From contig CAKPLT010000005.1 of NCBI GenBank assembly GCA_934167755.1, positions 27,635-91,634 of the forward strand: a stretch of 64,000 bases of DNA, read 5' to 3'. Source of the stretch: an uncultured Clostridia bacterium. GTDB lineage: Bacteria; Bacillota; Clostridia; TANB77; CAG-508. Made by a program: the position numbers and the translations under genes. Positions within the stretch are counted from its first letter, which is position 1. Each line of letters starts with the position of its first letter. A model generated the notes under the pieces. That model made no database searches and was not told the origin of the DNA. It saw only the letters and a list, made by a program, of their open reading frames with translations. Shown here one piece after another: positions 44,705 to 52,818 of the stretch.

Positions 44705-46135
44705 CTAAATTATATCTCTTTTGTTAAAACTATCATACATAGTTACAAGCATAAGGATTGCACACACTCCTAAAACTCCAAGAGAAAAACCTAAAGATGT
44801 TGACTTTGCAAAAGTATCTGTTCCATCTAATAACATTTGTGATAAATTAGTTGAATTCGTAAATATCTTATCAGCAATGTTTAGATTATTAAATGGTATA
44901 AATCTTATCCAATCCTTTTTTATAAACTGATTTAGTATCATCATAACTATACCATTCCCCATATATAAAGCCATACTGAAGCTTACAGAAGCTGCTGTAT
45001 TTCTTGTAATAGTAGAAAACATCATAGCAAATAGTGCAAAAATGATTACTGGTATTGTTTTTGCAAAATACAATTCAACATTATATAATGCATTTCCTAT
45101 CTCCTTTACTTCTCCATTTTTTACATATAAATATGTTTCTCCATTTTCTTTAAAAAATATATTTGCAAATGCTACACTTAATAATGACATTACTAATGTT
45201 AAAATTATTATGTAAAATAATATTGATAATAATTTGGCAGTTAAAATCTTCCATCTTTTATTAGGTGTTAAAGCCCAAAACTTTATTGTTCCAGAAGATA
45301 TTTCTGTTGATATAGTTCCACCTGCTATTATTACTGTAACAATTGATATTACTGCAATTACAAACATTGAAGATAACATTTCAAATCTTAGTCTAAAATT
45401 CTCATCTGAGCCTTCTTCTGTTGGTTCTATATTTTTCTCTAATCTGTATTTATCCATTACTATTAAATCTTCCAATTTTTGTTTATCTTCAACTTTTAGT
45501 AATTTTCCATTGTTTAAATTAATTCCTTCTCTTATTCCTTTTTGACTTCTTTGTATTTCTTTAATGGTTGTTTTTTTCCAAGATTCCTCATTTCCTTTTA
45601 GATATTTTTCTTTTAAGTCCAATATTGAAATTTCATCATCATATTCTTGTTGTCCTATTTCCTTATTATCTAATTCATCTTTTAAAATTTTCTTTTCATT
45701 TGATATGTATCCTGAATAATCATTATTTTTCAATACTTGAATTAATTTTTCTGCTTCATCATTTTTTTCATTTTGTCTCAATTTAACAATACTTTTTACG
45801 ATATCATTTTTCCATGTATCTCCATATAATTTTATATCATACTCTAAATACAACTCATATTGTTCCATTTGTGCTTGCATAGATTTTTTGCTTTCTTCAT
45901 CTAAACTTTCATCTTTTAATTGTTCTTTAAAATACTCTATTTCACTTTTTAAATATTCACTACTAGTATCCACTACAGTCCCTGTTATTCTACTTTTTTC
46001 ATCCATATATTGCATAAGTTTAGTAAGTCCAAGTACTCCTACAAGAGAAAGCAATACTGCTATAATTAATAACTTAGTAGAAAGCTTTTTCCATGTTTTT
46101 ATATTTTCATCTATAAATAGTTTAAATATTTTCAT
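44705..46135 (-). CDS. ABC-2 type permease
   Basis: The protein is about 476 aa. An N-terminal membrane segment (about 17-38), a long charged, helical outer part (about 45-250) and then about five membrane segments with the sequence IAGGTISTEISSGTIKFWALTPNKRWKI, typical of ABC-2 permeases that export lantibiotics, bacitracin or lipids. It overlaps the ATPase gene by 14 nt. ATG 46135 has AAGGAGG eight bases upstream. Confidence 0.88.
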   Translation of the reverse strand: MKIFKLFIDENIKTWKKLSTKLLIIAVLLSLVGVLGLTKLMQYMDEKSRITGTVVDTSSEYLKSEIEYFKEQLKDESLDEESKKSMQAQMEQYELYLEYDIKLYGDTWKNDIVKSIVKLRQNEKNDEAEKLIQVLKNNDYSGYISNEKKILKDELDNKEIGQQEYDDEISILDLKEKYLKGNEESWKKTTIKEIQRSQKGIREGINLNNGKLLKVEDKQKLEDLIVMDKYRLEKNIEPTEEGSDENFRLRFEMLSSMFVIAVISIVTVIIAGGTISTEISSGTIKFWALTPNKRWKILTAKLLSILFYIIILTLVMSLLSVAFANIFFKENGETYLYVKNGEVKEIGNALYNVELYFAKTIPVIIFALFAMMFSTITRNTAASVSFSMALYMGNGIVMMILNQFIKKDWIRFIPFNNLNIADKIFTNSTNLSQMLLDGTDTFAKSTSLGFSLGVLGVCAILMLVTMYDSFNKRDII

Positions 46136-47045
46136 TATCTTTGCCTCCTTTTGTTGCATCAAAGAATATCTCTTCCAAACTATGCTCTTTTGGTATGACT
46201 GCTTTTATTTCTGTATCAGCAATAGCTAGTTCTTTAACAACTTTTGGTAAATTTTCTGTTTGAAGTGTAATTTCTATATTGTTTCCGTCTTGTTTAATTT
46301 TTAAATTATTAAACTTTTCATTTATTATTTGAACTGCTTTTCCTATATTTCCAACTTTTATATCAACAGTTTCTATTTTTTCTTCTTGTTTTGTAATCTC
46401 TTCAATCTTCATAATTTTTCCATTGTCTATAACCGCTACTTTATCACACATTAATTGCATTTCTGATAATATGTGTGATGAAACAAATACTGCAACACCT
46501 TCTTTATGTGCTATCTCTTTTAAAATATCTCTTAATTTTTTAATCCCAGCAGGGTCTAATCCATTAGTTGGTTCATCTAATATTAATACTTTAGGTTTAT
46601 GTAATAATGTTAATGCAAGACCTAATCTTTGTTTCATACCTAATGAGTATTTGCCAACCTTATCTTTTTCTCTCCCTTTAAGCTCTACCATATCTAAAAC
46701 TTCGTTAATTCTTTTTTCATCAATATTTCTTATTCTAGCATGTAATTTCAGATTATCAATTCCAGACATATATTTGTACATATCGGGATTTTCAACTATG
46801 GCTCCTATACACTCCATTGCTTTTTCAAACTGTTTTCTTGTATCATAACCATTTACTTTAATTTCTCCTGAATCACTATCTATAAGACTTAAAATCATTT
46901 TTATTGTTGTTGTCTTTCCAGAACCATTTGGGCCTAGAAATCCATAAATTTCTCCTTCTTTTACATCAAGGCTAATATTATCAATAACTTTTCGTTTTCC
47001 AAATGATTTACTTACATTTTTTAATTCTAATACAACTTTTGCCAA
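46122..47045 (-). CDS. ABC transporter ATP-binding protein (BcrA/CcmA class)
   Basis: The protein is 307 aa. Walker A GPNGSGKTTTIK, signature YSLGMKQRLGLALTLL, Walker B VLILDEPTNGLDP, switch His SSHILSE and the usual C-terminal extension of drug-export ATPases are present. It drives the permease downstream. A membrane-anchored hypothetical protein comes directly before it. Confidence 0.94.
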   Translation of the reverse strand: MAKVVLELKNVSKSFGKRKVIDNISLDVKEGEIYGFLGPNGSGKTTTIKMILSLIDSDSGEIKVNGYDTRKQFEKAMECIGAIVENPDMYKYMSGIDNLKLHARIRNIDEKRINEVLDMVELKGREKDKVGKYSLGMKQRLGLALTLLHKPKVLILDEPTNGLDPAGIKKLRDILKEIAHKEGVAVFVSSHILSEMQLMCDKVAVIDNGKIMKIEEITKQEEKIETVDIKVGNIGKAVQIINEKFNNLKIKQDGNNIEITLQTENLPKVVKELAIADTEIKAVIPKEHSLEEIFFDATKGGKDNENI

Positions 47046-47075
47046 TTTTCTTCCCCCTTTTCTTTATTTACTATC

Positions 47076-47714
47076 CTATCTTGCTAATGGATTTATTTCC
47101 ATTGAATCTGAATCATATGTATTATAGAAATTATTTCCAACATCAAATTGCAAATATGAATACACTATCTTCCACTTTCCATCAACCTTTTGTAAAACTA
47201 TTTCATCACTTGAACTTGTAATTGTATTTTTTCGTTCTTTTTCTTCTTCTGTAAATTCGTCTTTATATTTATATGTTGTTTCTGTTGAGGTTTTCAATGT
47301 AACTGTAACTTGACTTCCATCAAATTCATAATTTGATATTTTAGTAATTATTCTTTTATTTTTTGTTTTCACTTCATTTTCTGTTTTATATCCATTTTCT
47401 AGTTTGTCTAATAGATATTCATATTGAATTTCAATTGCTTTATTATTATCTACCATTTGTGTTTTTAAGGCGTCTTTTAGTTTTGTTTTAATCTTTTCTT
47501 CATTTTCATTTGATATTTCGCCTGTATATGTTTGCATATCTTCTGGAAGTACAACATATTCATCTGTAAGAGCAATAAAGTCTTCACATGACTTTTTGAT
47601 ATCTGTTTTATCAGCTTCCCTTTGTTTTTCTAAATTTGTTAAATAAATTACTAATATAGCTATTACTACTATGGTTAATAATAGTCCTTTATTAATTTTC
47701 TTTAAAATTTTCAT
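47076..47714 (-). CDS. Membrane-anchored hypothetical protein of the ABC operon
   Basis: The protein is 212 aa. One N-terminal membrane anchor (GLLLTIVVIAILVIYLTNL) precedes an extracytoplasmic domain with alternating strands (TVTLKTSTETTYKY, VLQKVDGKWKIVYSYLQFDV), like NTF2/DUF4878-type or lipocalin-like outer domains. It starts the operon and is 30 bp from the ATPase gene. Function unknown; an accessory or substrate-sensing role is plausible. Confidence 0.7.
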   Translation of the reverse strand: MKILKKINKGLLLTIVVIAILVIYLTNLEKQREADKTDIKKSCEDFIALTDEYVVLPEDMQTYTGEISNENEEKIKTKLKDALKTQMVDNNKAIEIQYEYLLDKLENGYKTENEVKTKNKRIITKISNYEFDGSQVTVTLKTSTETTYKYKDEFTEEEKERKNTITSSSDEIVLQKVDGKWKIVYSYLQFDVGNNFYNTYDSDSMEINPLAR

Positions 47715-47744
47715 TTATTCTTCCCCTCTCTATAATTGAAAATT

Positions 47745-47759
47745 TTGTACCCGGTACAA
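47745..47759. repeat. TTGTACCCGGTACAA palindrome
   Basis: A 15-bp dyad in the spacer between the DUF4116 gene and the ABC operon, the same as the ones in the gap-pgk spacer. Confidence 0.55.
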
Positions 47760-47777
47760 TTTTTCCATTTTTCATTT

Positions 47778-48299
47778 TTATTTTATTGCTAATATTTCTT
47801 CATCTTTTTTTAAATTAGGTCCCAAAAATTCATAGCATTTTGGATTTACTTTCATTGCAGCCATTCCTATTTCTTTGTCTTCTCTAAGACGATTACTTGC
47901 ATATTTTATTATAATTGGTTTATTTGTTACTGCTTGCATTACAACTTCTCTATCGTCTCTCATATCTTGTGCTGCAAAATATAAAATTTGCCCTGATATT
48001 TTTAAACCTGACATCAATAATTCTTTATCTTCTAATAAATTTTCTTTTGCATAACAATATGTCCAGCCAACTTTACTTACTGATTCATATACTACTTTTC
48101 TATCGCCTTTTAATCTATCACTTGCAAATTCTAATGCTTCTGGATTATTATGTATTGCTTCTAATACAACTTCTTTGTCATCTTTTAATTCTTCACTTGC
48201 AAATTCTAATAATGCTCCTTCTTTTTTTACATTTTCGATTACATATTCTCTGCTATTTGAGTTTTGTTTCATTTTTGTTATTTCAATTCTTTCTGGCAT
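47778..48299 (-). CDS. DUF4116 repeat protein
   Basis: The protein is 173 aa. It is built of about four units of roughly 25 residues with the pattern (L/Y)xFAxxxLxxDxExVxxAxxxxP (for example LEFASEELKDDKEVVLEAIHNNP and LYFAAQDMRDDREVVMQAVTNKP), i.e. DUF4116-like helical repeats. These are presumed protein-binding surfaces; no enzyme motif. Strong AGGAGG site. It is the first gene upstream of the ABC operon, separated by a TGTACC palindrome. Confidence 0.85.
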   Translation of the reverse strand: MPERIEITKMKQNSNSREYVIENVKKEGALLEFASEELKDDKEVVLEAIHNNPEALEFASDRLKGDRKVVYESVSKVGWTYCYAKENLLEDKELLMSGLKISGQILYFAAQDMRDDREVVMQAVTNKPIIIKYASNRLREDKEIGMAAMKVNPKCYEFLGPNLKKDEEILAIK

Positions 48300-48500
48300 C
48301 TTAATTCCTCCCTTCTTTATTTTTTATTATTTTTATTAATTTTCAAAATTATAGACCTTATTTTTTAGTCTGGTCTAATTATATCATTATAGATTTATTT
48401 TTACTATATGTTTTTATTAATTATTTCTTAATGTGTTACAGTAGTGATGGCATCTTTATTTTATTATGTAAAATATATTTTCAAAATATGTTTAGCATAC

Positions 48501-48529
48501 TTGAAAAATATAAAAGAATATGGTATTAT
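48501..48529 (+). promoter_or_regulatory. Candidate promoter of the SUMF-fold gene
   Basis: TTGAAA (48501-48506) and TATTAT (48524-48529) are 17 bp apart, about 60 bp before the AGGAGG site. Confidence 0.5.
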
Positions 48530-48591
48530 ATATAATGTTATGACAACCACATATTAATACCGATTATTATTTACTTAAGGAGGTAAAACTT

Positions 48592-49605
48592 ATGACACGG
48601 TATGAAAAAAAATTAGTGCTTGAACTTGAAGCACCAAATGGAATAACATTTGAGGTTTTAAATGAAAAAGATGGAAAAGTAATAATTAAAGCCAATGTAG
48701 ATAATTCATCTTTTTGTGTCCAAAACTGTTCAAAGCAAACACATTTATTACCAAAAGAAACAGCAATTCAACATATTGTTGATACTAGTTTAAAAGGAAA
48801 TTATGCTAATCCCCCAATTCCTTCAGGTTATATCTATATACATGGAAGTTGGAAAGATGGATTTGTAATTGAGCGTGAATCTGATGAAAGTCAATTTGTT
48901 TGGATTCCAGTTGGTTTCTTAGATCCAAATGGAACTCTTGACAACGGGGTTTCATTTAATAGCAAATTCGGAAGAAGACGCTATCATGATGAAAATCGAG
49001 AAATTTTTTCAAGGAAATATTTTTATGAGCCATTAACCGAAGAACTACAAATGCAAATAAAAAGTGTAGAAAAATATGGCGGATTCTACATATCAAGGTA
49101 TAATATTTCTATGTCCAAGTATGGAAATCCACAATCAAAACGATGCGAAATACCTTTGGAGTGTACCAGAGATAAAATCCTTCAACTGGCATCAAGTTTT
49201 GAAAATACTGATACCATAAAAAGTCATTTAACTTATGGTTCTGAGTATGATTCTGTACTTGAATGGTTAATGAAATCACGTAAAAAATCATATGATTCAA
49301 TTGTCATTGATTCAACAAGTTGGGGAAATTACTTTCATGAAGAACAGCAAAATGATTGCATCAAACCGCAATTAACAGGAATAAGTGATGCCTGGTGCGT
49401 TAATAATCTATATGATTTTGCAGGTAATGTAACAGATTTAACGCAAGAAGAATTTGAATTTTCTAAAGCTCGTGTTCGTCGAGGTGGAAACTATAAAGAT
49501 TCTGGAAAAACTTTTGCTGCCGCCACTAGACGAGTGTCAAAAAAATATTATTTTCCCAAAACCGATAAAAATGGTTTTCATATCGTACTATATTTAAAAC
49601 CTTAA
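48592..49605 (+). CDS. SUMF1/FGE-fold protein, probably non-catalytic
   Basis: The protein is 337 aa. After an N-terminal beta-rich part of about 75 residues it has the SUMF/FGE fold: FVWIPVGFL, YGGFYISRYNIS, the core ISDAWCVNNLYDFAGNVTDLTQEEF, RVRRGGNYKD and the end NGFHIVLYLKP. The Cys pair that formylglycine-generating enzymes use near the C-terminus is not present, so oxidation of a sulfatase is unlikely; binding or structural roles known for such folds (for example in phage-type variable proteins) are possible. It stands alone on the plus strand. Confidence 0.75.
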   Translation: MTRYEKKLVLELEAPNGITFEVLNEKDGKVIIKANVDNSSFCVQNCSKQTHLLPKETAIQHIVDTSLKGNYANPPIPSGYIYIHGSWKDGFVIERESDESQFVWIPVGFLDPNGTLDNGVSFNSKFGRRRYHDENREIFSRKYFYEPLTEELQMQIKSVEKYGGFYISRYNISMSKYGNPQSKRCEIPLECTRDKILQLASSFENTDTIKSHLTYGSEYDSVLEWLMKSRKKSYDSIVIDSTSWGNYFHEEQQNDCIKPQLTGISDAWCVNNLYDFAGNVTDLTQEEFEFSKARVRRGGNYKDSGKTFAAATRRVSKKYYFPKTDKNGFHIVLYLKP

Positions 49606-49622
49606 AATGTTAAAAACCAAAA

Positions 49623-49666
49623 AGAAGAACTTTAAAATTTTAAAGTTCTTCTCTCTTTTTTTTTTG
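49623..49666 (+). terminator. Terminator of the SUMF-fold gene
   Basis: A perfect AGAAGAACTTTAAAA/TTTTAAAGTTCTTCT stem is followed by CTCTTTTTTTTTT. Confidence 0.85.
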
Positions 49667-49734
49667 ATTTATTAAGTAATTAGCCAATGGTTCAGTCTTT
49701 TTTACATACGGAGTATCGAAAGTCTGAAACCTAT

Positions 49735-50667
49735 TTACACCGCAAAATTAATTCCCCTAGCAACAATATCTTTCATGTTTTCAATCAAATCATCAATTTC
49801 TTTAGGAGTAACAATCATATTGTAATCCCCAACATTCAAAGCCTCTTTAACCTCTTCATATTTATCATTTTGTTTTAATCTATTTAAATATTCATTTGAT
49901 TCTGCTTTATCTTGTAATCTGTCTATAAATATATCAATTCCATCTGATACAAGAGTTGCAAGTTCCACAACAGTAGGAATACCAATTGAAACAACAGGAA
50001 TATTTAAAGTTTTTGGGCTTATTTCTTGCCTTGTGTTACCTACACCTGCACCTGGTACAATTCCAGTATCTGATATTTGAATTGTACTACTTATTCTTTC
50101 AATACTTCTTGAAGCTAGTGCATCAATAACTATTAATAATTTAGGATTAATATTATCTACTATTCCTTTCAATATTTCTACAGTCTCAATTCCAGTTGTA
50201 CCTAAAACTCCTGGTGAAATTGCACTAACAGGTCTTGTATCTTCATCTACAAATTGTGGTAAATATTTTATTATATGTCTTGTAACATCAATTTCATTTA
50301 TTACCTTTGGACCAAGTGCATCTGGTGTAACATATATATTTCCTAATCCTACAACTAATATATCTCCATGCTTATCTGTATGAAGTTCTATTATTTTTTT
50401 TAATTCATTAGCAACTACTTCTGAAGCCTTTTGTATGTCCTCATCTTCTGCTAATTTTAAATTTTTCACATCTATTGTAACATAGTTTCCAATAGGTTTT
50501 CCAATTGCCTTTTCTCCATTTTGATTAGTAATTTCTACTCTTGTGACTTTTAATTTTTCATTTATTTTTTCTTCTGTACTTTCAACTCCATCAATCTGTT
50601 TTAGATTATTTGCTTTCTGATATATATCTCTTCTTTCAAGTGCCAAATCTGTTCTAAAATTATACAT
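49735..50667 (-). CDS. gpr: Germination protease GPR
   Basis: The protein is about 310 aa. GPR degrades small acid-soluble spore proteins during germination. The N-terminal propeptide-like YNFRTDLALERRDIY, GLGNIYVTPDALGPKV, SPGVLGTTGIET, VIDALASRSIERI and PGAGVGNTRQEIS are all family motifs. ATG 50667 lies 6 nt after GGAGG; a longer frame reaches into the upstream hairpin. In other spore formers gpr is expressed in the forespore from sigma-F/G promoters. The end of the aspS transcript is directly upstream. Confidence 0.96.
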   Translation of the reverse strand: MYNFRTDLALERRDIYQKANNLKQIDGVESTEEKINEKLKVTRVEITNQNGEKAIGKPIGNYVTIDVKNLKLAEDEDIQKASEVVANELKKIIELHTDKHGDILVVGLGNIYVTPDALGPKVINEIDVTRHIIKYLPQFVDEDTRPVSAISPGVLGTTGIETVEILKGIVDNINPKLLIVIDALASRSIERISSTIQISDTGIVPGAGVGNTRQEISPKTLNIPVVSIGIPTVVELATLVSDGIDIFIDRLQDKAESNEYLNRLKQNDKYEEVKEALNVGDYNMIVTPKEIDDLIENMKDIVARGINFAV

Positions 50668-50674
50668 AAAAAAC

Positions 50675-50719
50675 CTCCAACTCTTAAATACTTTTTTCAT
50701 TAGTATTTCTAAGTTGGAG
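50675..50719 (-). terminator. Hairpin/terminator after aspS overlapping the gpr ribosome site
   Basis: On the minus strand CTCCAACTTAGAAATACT and AGTATTTAAGAGTTGGAG pair with few mismatches around AATGAAAAA. The T-run after it (TTTTTT) directly precedes gpr ATG, and GGAGG, the gpr Shine-Dalgarno site, is the end of the 3' arm. Confidence 0.75.
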
Positions 50720-50734
50720 ATTATTATTCTTTTT

Positions 50735-52483
50735 TTATTTAATATCTAATTTTATATGAACATCTCTAAGTTGATTTTTATTTACATTACTTGGTGCACC
50801 CATCATTAAATCTTGTGCCTTGCTATTTAGTGGGAATGCAATAACTTCTTTAATGCTTTCAGCACCTGTTAATAGCATTAGCATTCTATCAACACCTGGT
50901 GCAATCCCAGCATGTGGTGGAGCTCCAAATTGAAATGCTGTGTATAATGCTCCAAATTTTGTTTTTACTTCATCCTCAGTATATCCTGCCATTTCAAATG
51001 CTTTTATCATAATATTTATATCATGATTTCTTACTGCTCCTGAAGATAATTCTATACCATTACATACCAAATCATATTGATATGCTACAATGTCTAATGG
51101 ATTTTGTTTTTCCAATGCGTCTAATCCTCCTTGTGGCATTGAAAATGGATTATGGCTAAATTGAATTTTATCATGTTCATCAATTTCAAACATTGGAAAG
51201 TCTACTATCCAGCAAAATTCAAATTTGCTATCATCAATTAGGTCTAATCTTTTTGCAAGTTCTGTTCTAATTTGACCTGCTAATTCTGTTGCTCTTTTTT
51301 CATTATCTGCTATAAAGAATATTGTATCATCTTTGTGTAAATCTGCAATTTCTAACAATTCTTTTTTTAATTCAGCAGGAATAAATTTATCTATTGGTCC
51401 TTTAAAACTCATATCCTCTTGAACTTCTAAATATCCAAGTCCTCCCATTCCTATTGACATTGCATAATCTAACATTTTTTCATGGAATCCTTTTGACATA
51501 TGTCCACTTACTTTTATTGCTCTAACTGTTCTATTTATAAATGGTTTAAATGTGCATTTTTTAAAGAATTTTGATAAATCAATTATGAATAATGGATTTC
51601 TTAAATCAGGCTTATCTGAACCATATTTTAACATTGCTTCTTTATATGTTATTCTTCTGAATGGTGCTGATGATATTTCTTTGTTTGAAAATTCTTTAAA
51701 TGTATTATATATTACTGGCTCAATTACATTAAATACATCTTCTTGTGTTGCAAAACTCATTTCCATATCTAATTGATAAAATTCTCCTGGTGCTCTATCT
51801 GCTCTTGCATCTTCATCTCTGAAACATGGTGCTATTTGGAAATATTTATCTATACCTGATACCATAAGTAATTGTTTAAATTGTTGTGGAGCTTGTGGCA
51901 ATGCATAAAACATTCCTGGATGTAAACGACTTGGTACCAGATAATCTCTTGCTCCTTCTGGTGATGAACTTGTTAATATTGGTGTTTGTACTTCTAAAAA
52001 GCCTTGTTCTACCATTTGACTTCTTAAAAATTGTATTACACTTGCTCTTAATTTTAAATTATTTTTTAATTTCTCACTTCTTAAATCTAAAAATCTATAT
52101 TGAAGTCTTAAATCTTCACGAACTTCTTGGTCCTGGTTTACTTCAAATGGCAAATTTTTAGTTCTTTTTCCTAATATTTTGATTTCTTCTATACGAATTT
52201 CTACAAGTCCTGTTTTTATTTTAGTATTTATTGTTTCTTCATCACGCTTACGAACCTTTCCAAATACTGTTACTGTTGATTCAATTGGAATATGTGATGC
52301 AAAATCTACATCTTCTGTTTTTCCTGATGTTACTACTTGTGTTACACCATACATATCTCTAATATCTAAAAATACTAATCCTCCAAAATCTCTTATTGTT
52401 TCTACCCATCCAGCTATTCTTACTTCTTTACCTACATCTTCTAAACTAATTTCATTACAGTTATGTGTTCTGTATTCATTCAT
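50735..52483 (-). CDS. aspS: Aspartyl-tRNA synthetase
   Basis: The protein is 582 aa, the bacterial class IIb type: N-terminal OB anticodon-binding domain (VRIAGWVETIRDFGGLVFLDIRD), motif 1 region (FLEVQTPILTSSSPEGARDYLVPSR), motif 2 (FRDEDARADRAPGEFYQLDMEM), an inserted GAD domain, and motif 3 (GVDRMLMLLTG). T-box control is seen upstream. Whether it also charges tRNA-Asn cannot be read directly. Confidence 0.98.
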   Translation of the reverse strand: MNEYRTHNCNEISLEDVGKEVRIAGWVETIRDFGGLVFLDIRDMYGVTQVVTSGKTEDVDFASHIPIESTVTVFGKVRKRDEETINTKIKTGLVEIRIEEIKILGKRTKNLPFEVNQDQEVREDLRLQYRFLDLRSEKLKNNLKLRASVIQFLRSQMVEQGFLEVQTPILTSSSPEGARDYLVPSRLHPGMFYALPQAPQQFKQLLMVSGIDKYFQIAPCFRDEDARADRAPGEFYQLDMEMSFATQEDVFNVIEPVIYNTFKEFSNKEISSAPFRRITYKEAMLKYGSDKPDLRNPLFIIDLSKFFKKCTFKPFINRTVRAIKVSGHMSKGFHEKMLDYAMSIGMGGLGYLEVQEDMSFKGPIDKFIPAELKKELLEIADLHKDDTIFFIADNEKRATELAGQIRTELAKRLDLIDDSKFEFCWIVDFPMFEIDEHDKIQFSHNPFSMPQGGLDALEKQNPLDIVAYQYDLVCNGIELSSGAVRNHDINIMIKAFEMAGYTEDEVKTKFGALYTAFQFGAPPHAGIAPGVDRMLMLLTGAESIKEVIAFPLNSKAQDLMMGAPSNVNKNQLRDVHIKLDIK

Positions 52484-52549
52484 ATCTACATCTTTCCTTT
52501 CTTTTTATTAATGTAGGTAGAACAAATAAGAAAAACTTTCAATTATATA

Positions 52550-52772
52550 AAAAATCGCCCCTACATTAATAGTAATTTATTAATGCAGGGACGAAATTAA
52601 TCCGCGGTGCCACCCAGCTTGAAAATTTATATATTTTCCACTTTTATTTTTAAATTCATTATTGCTCCAATCTGTTTCGCTTAATTAGGTTGACCATAAA
52701 GGGCTTTCAGCCGGTGACCCTTTTTCTCTTTCTGTAATTTCTAATTGCTTTGAATTGTATTAACGCAATTTT
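52550..52772 (-). ncRNA. T-box leader of aspS
   Basis: The T-box sequence GGGTGGCACCGCGG (52601-52616) is clear on the minus strand and is followed by a terminator stem CGTCCCTGCATTAATA/TATTAATGTAGGGGCG and a T-run (52549-52593). Upstream, Stem I runs from GCGTTAAT (complement at 52759-52766) with a distal hairpin AAAGGG...CCCTTT. In the 3' strand after that hairpin the only Asp- or Asn-type codon is AAC (complement at 52689-52691). Confidence 0.85.
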
Positions 52773-52818
52773 ATTTGCTATATTTTACACTTAATTATTT
52801 TAATTGTCAAGTTTTTTG

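Noticed and set aside
49109..49300. A 63-aa minus-strand frame opposite the SUMF-fold gene
   Set aside because: Antisense shadow without ribosome site.
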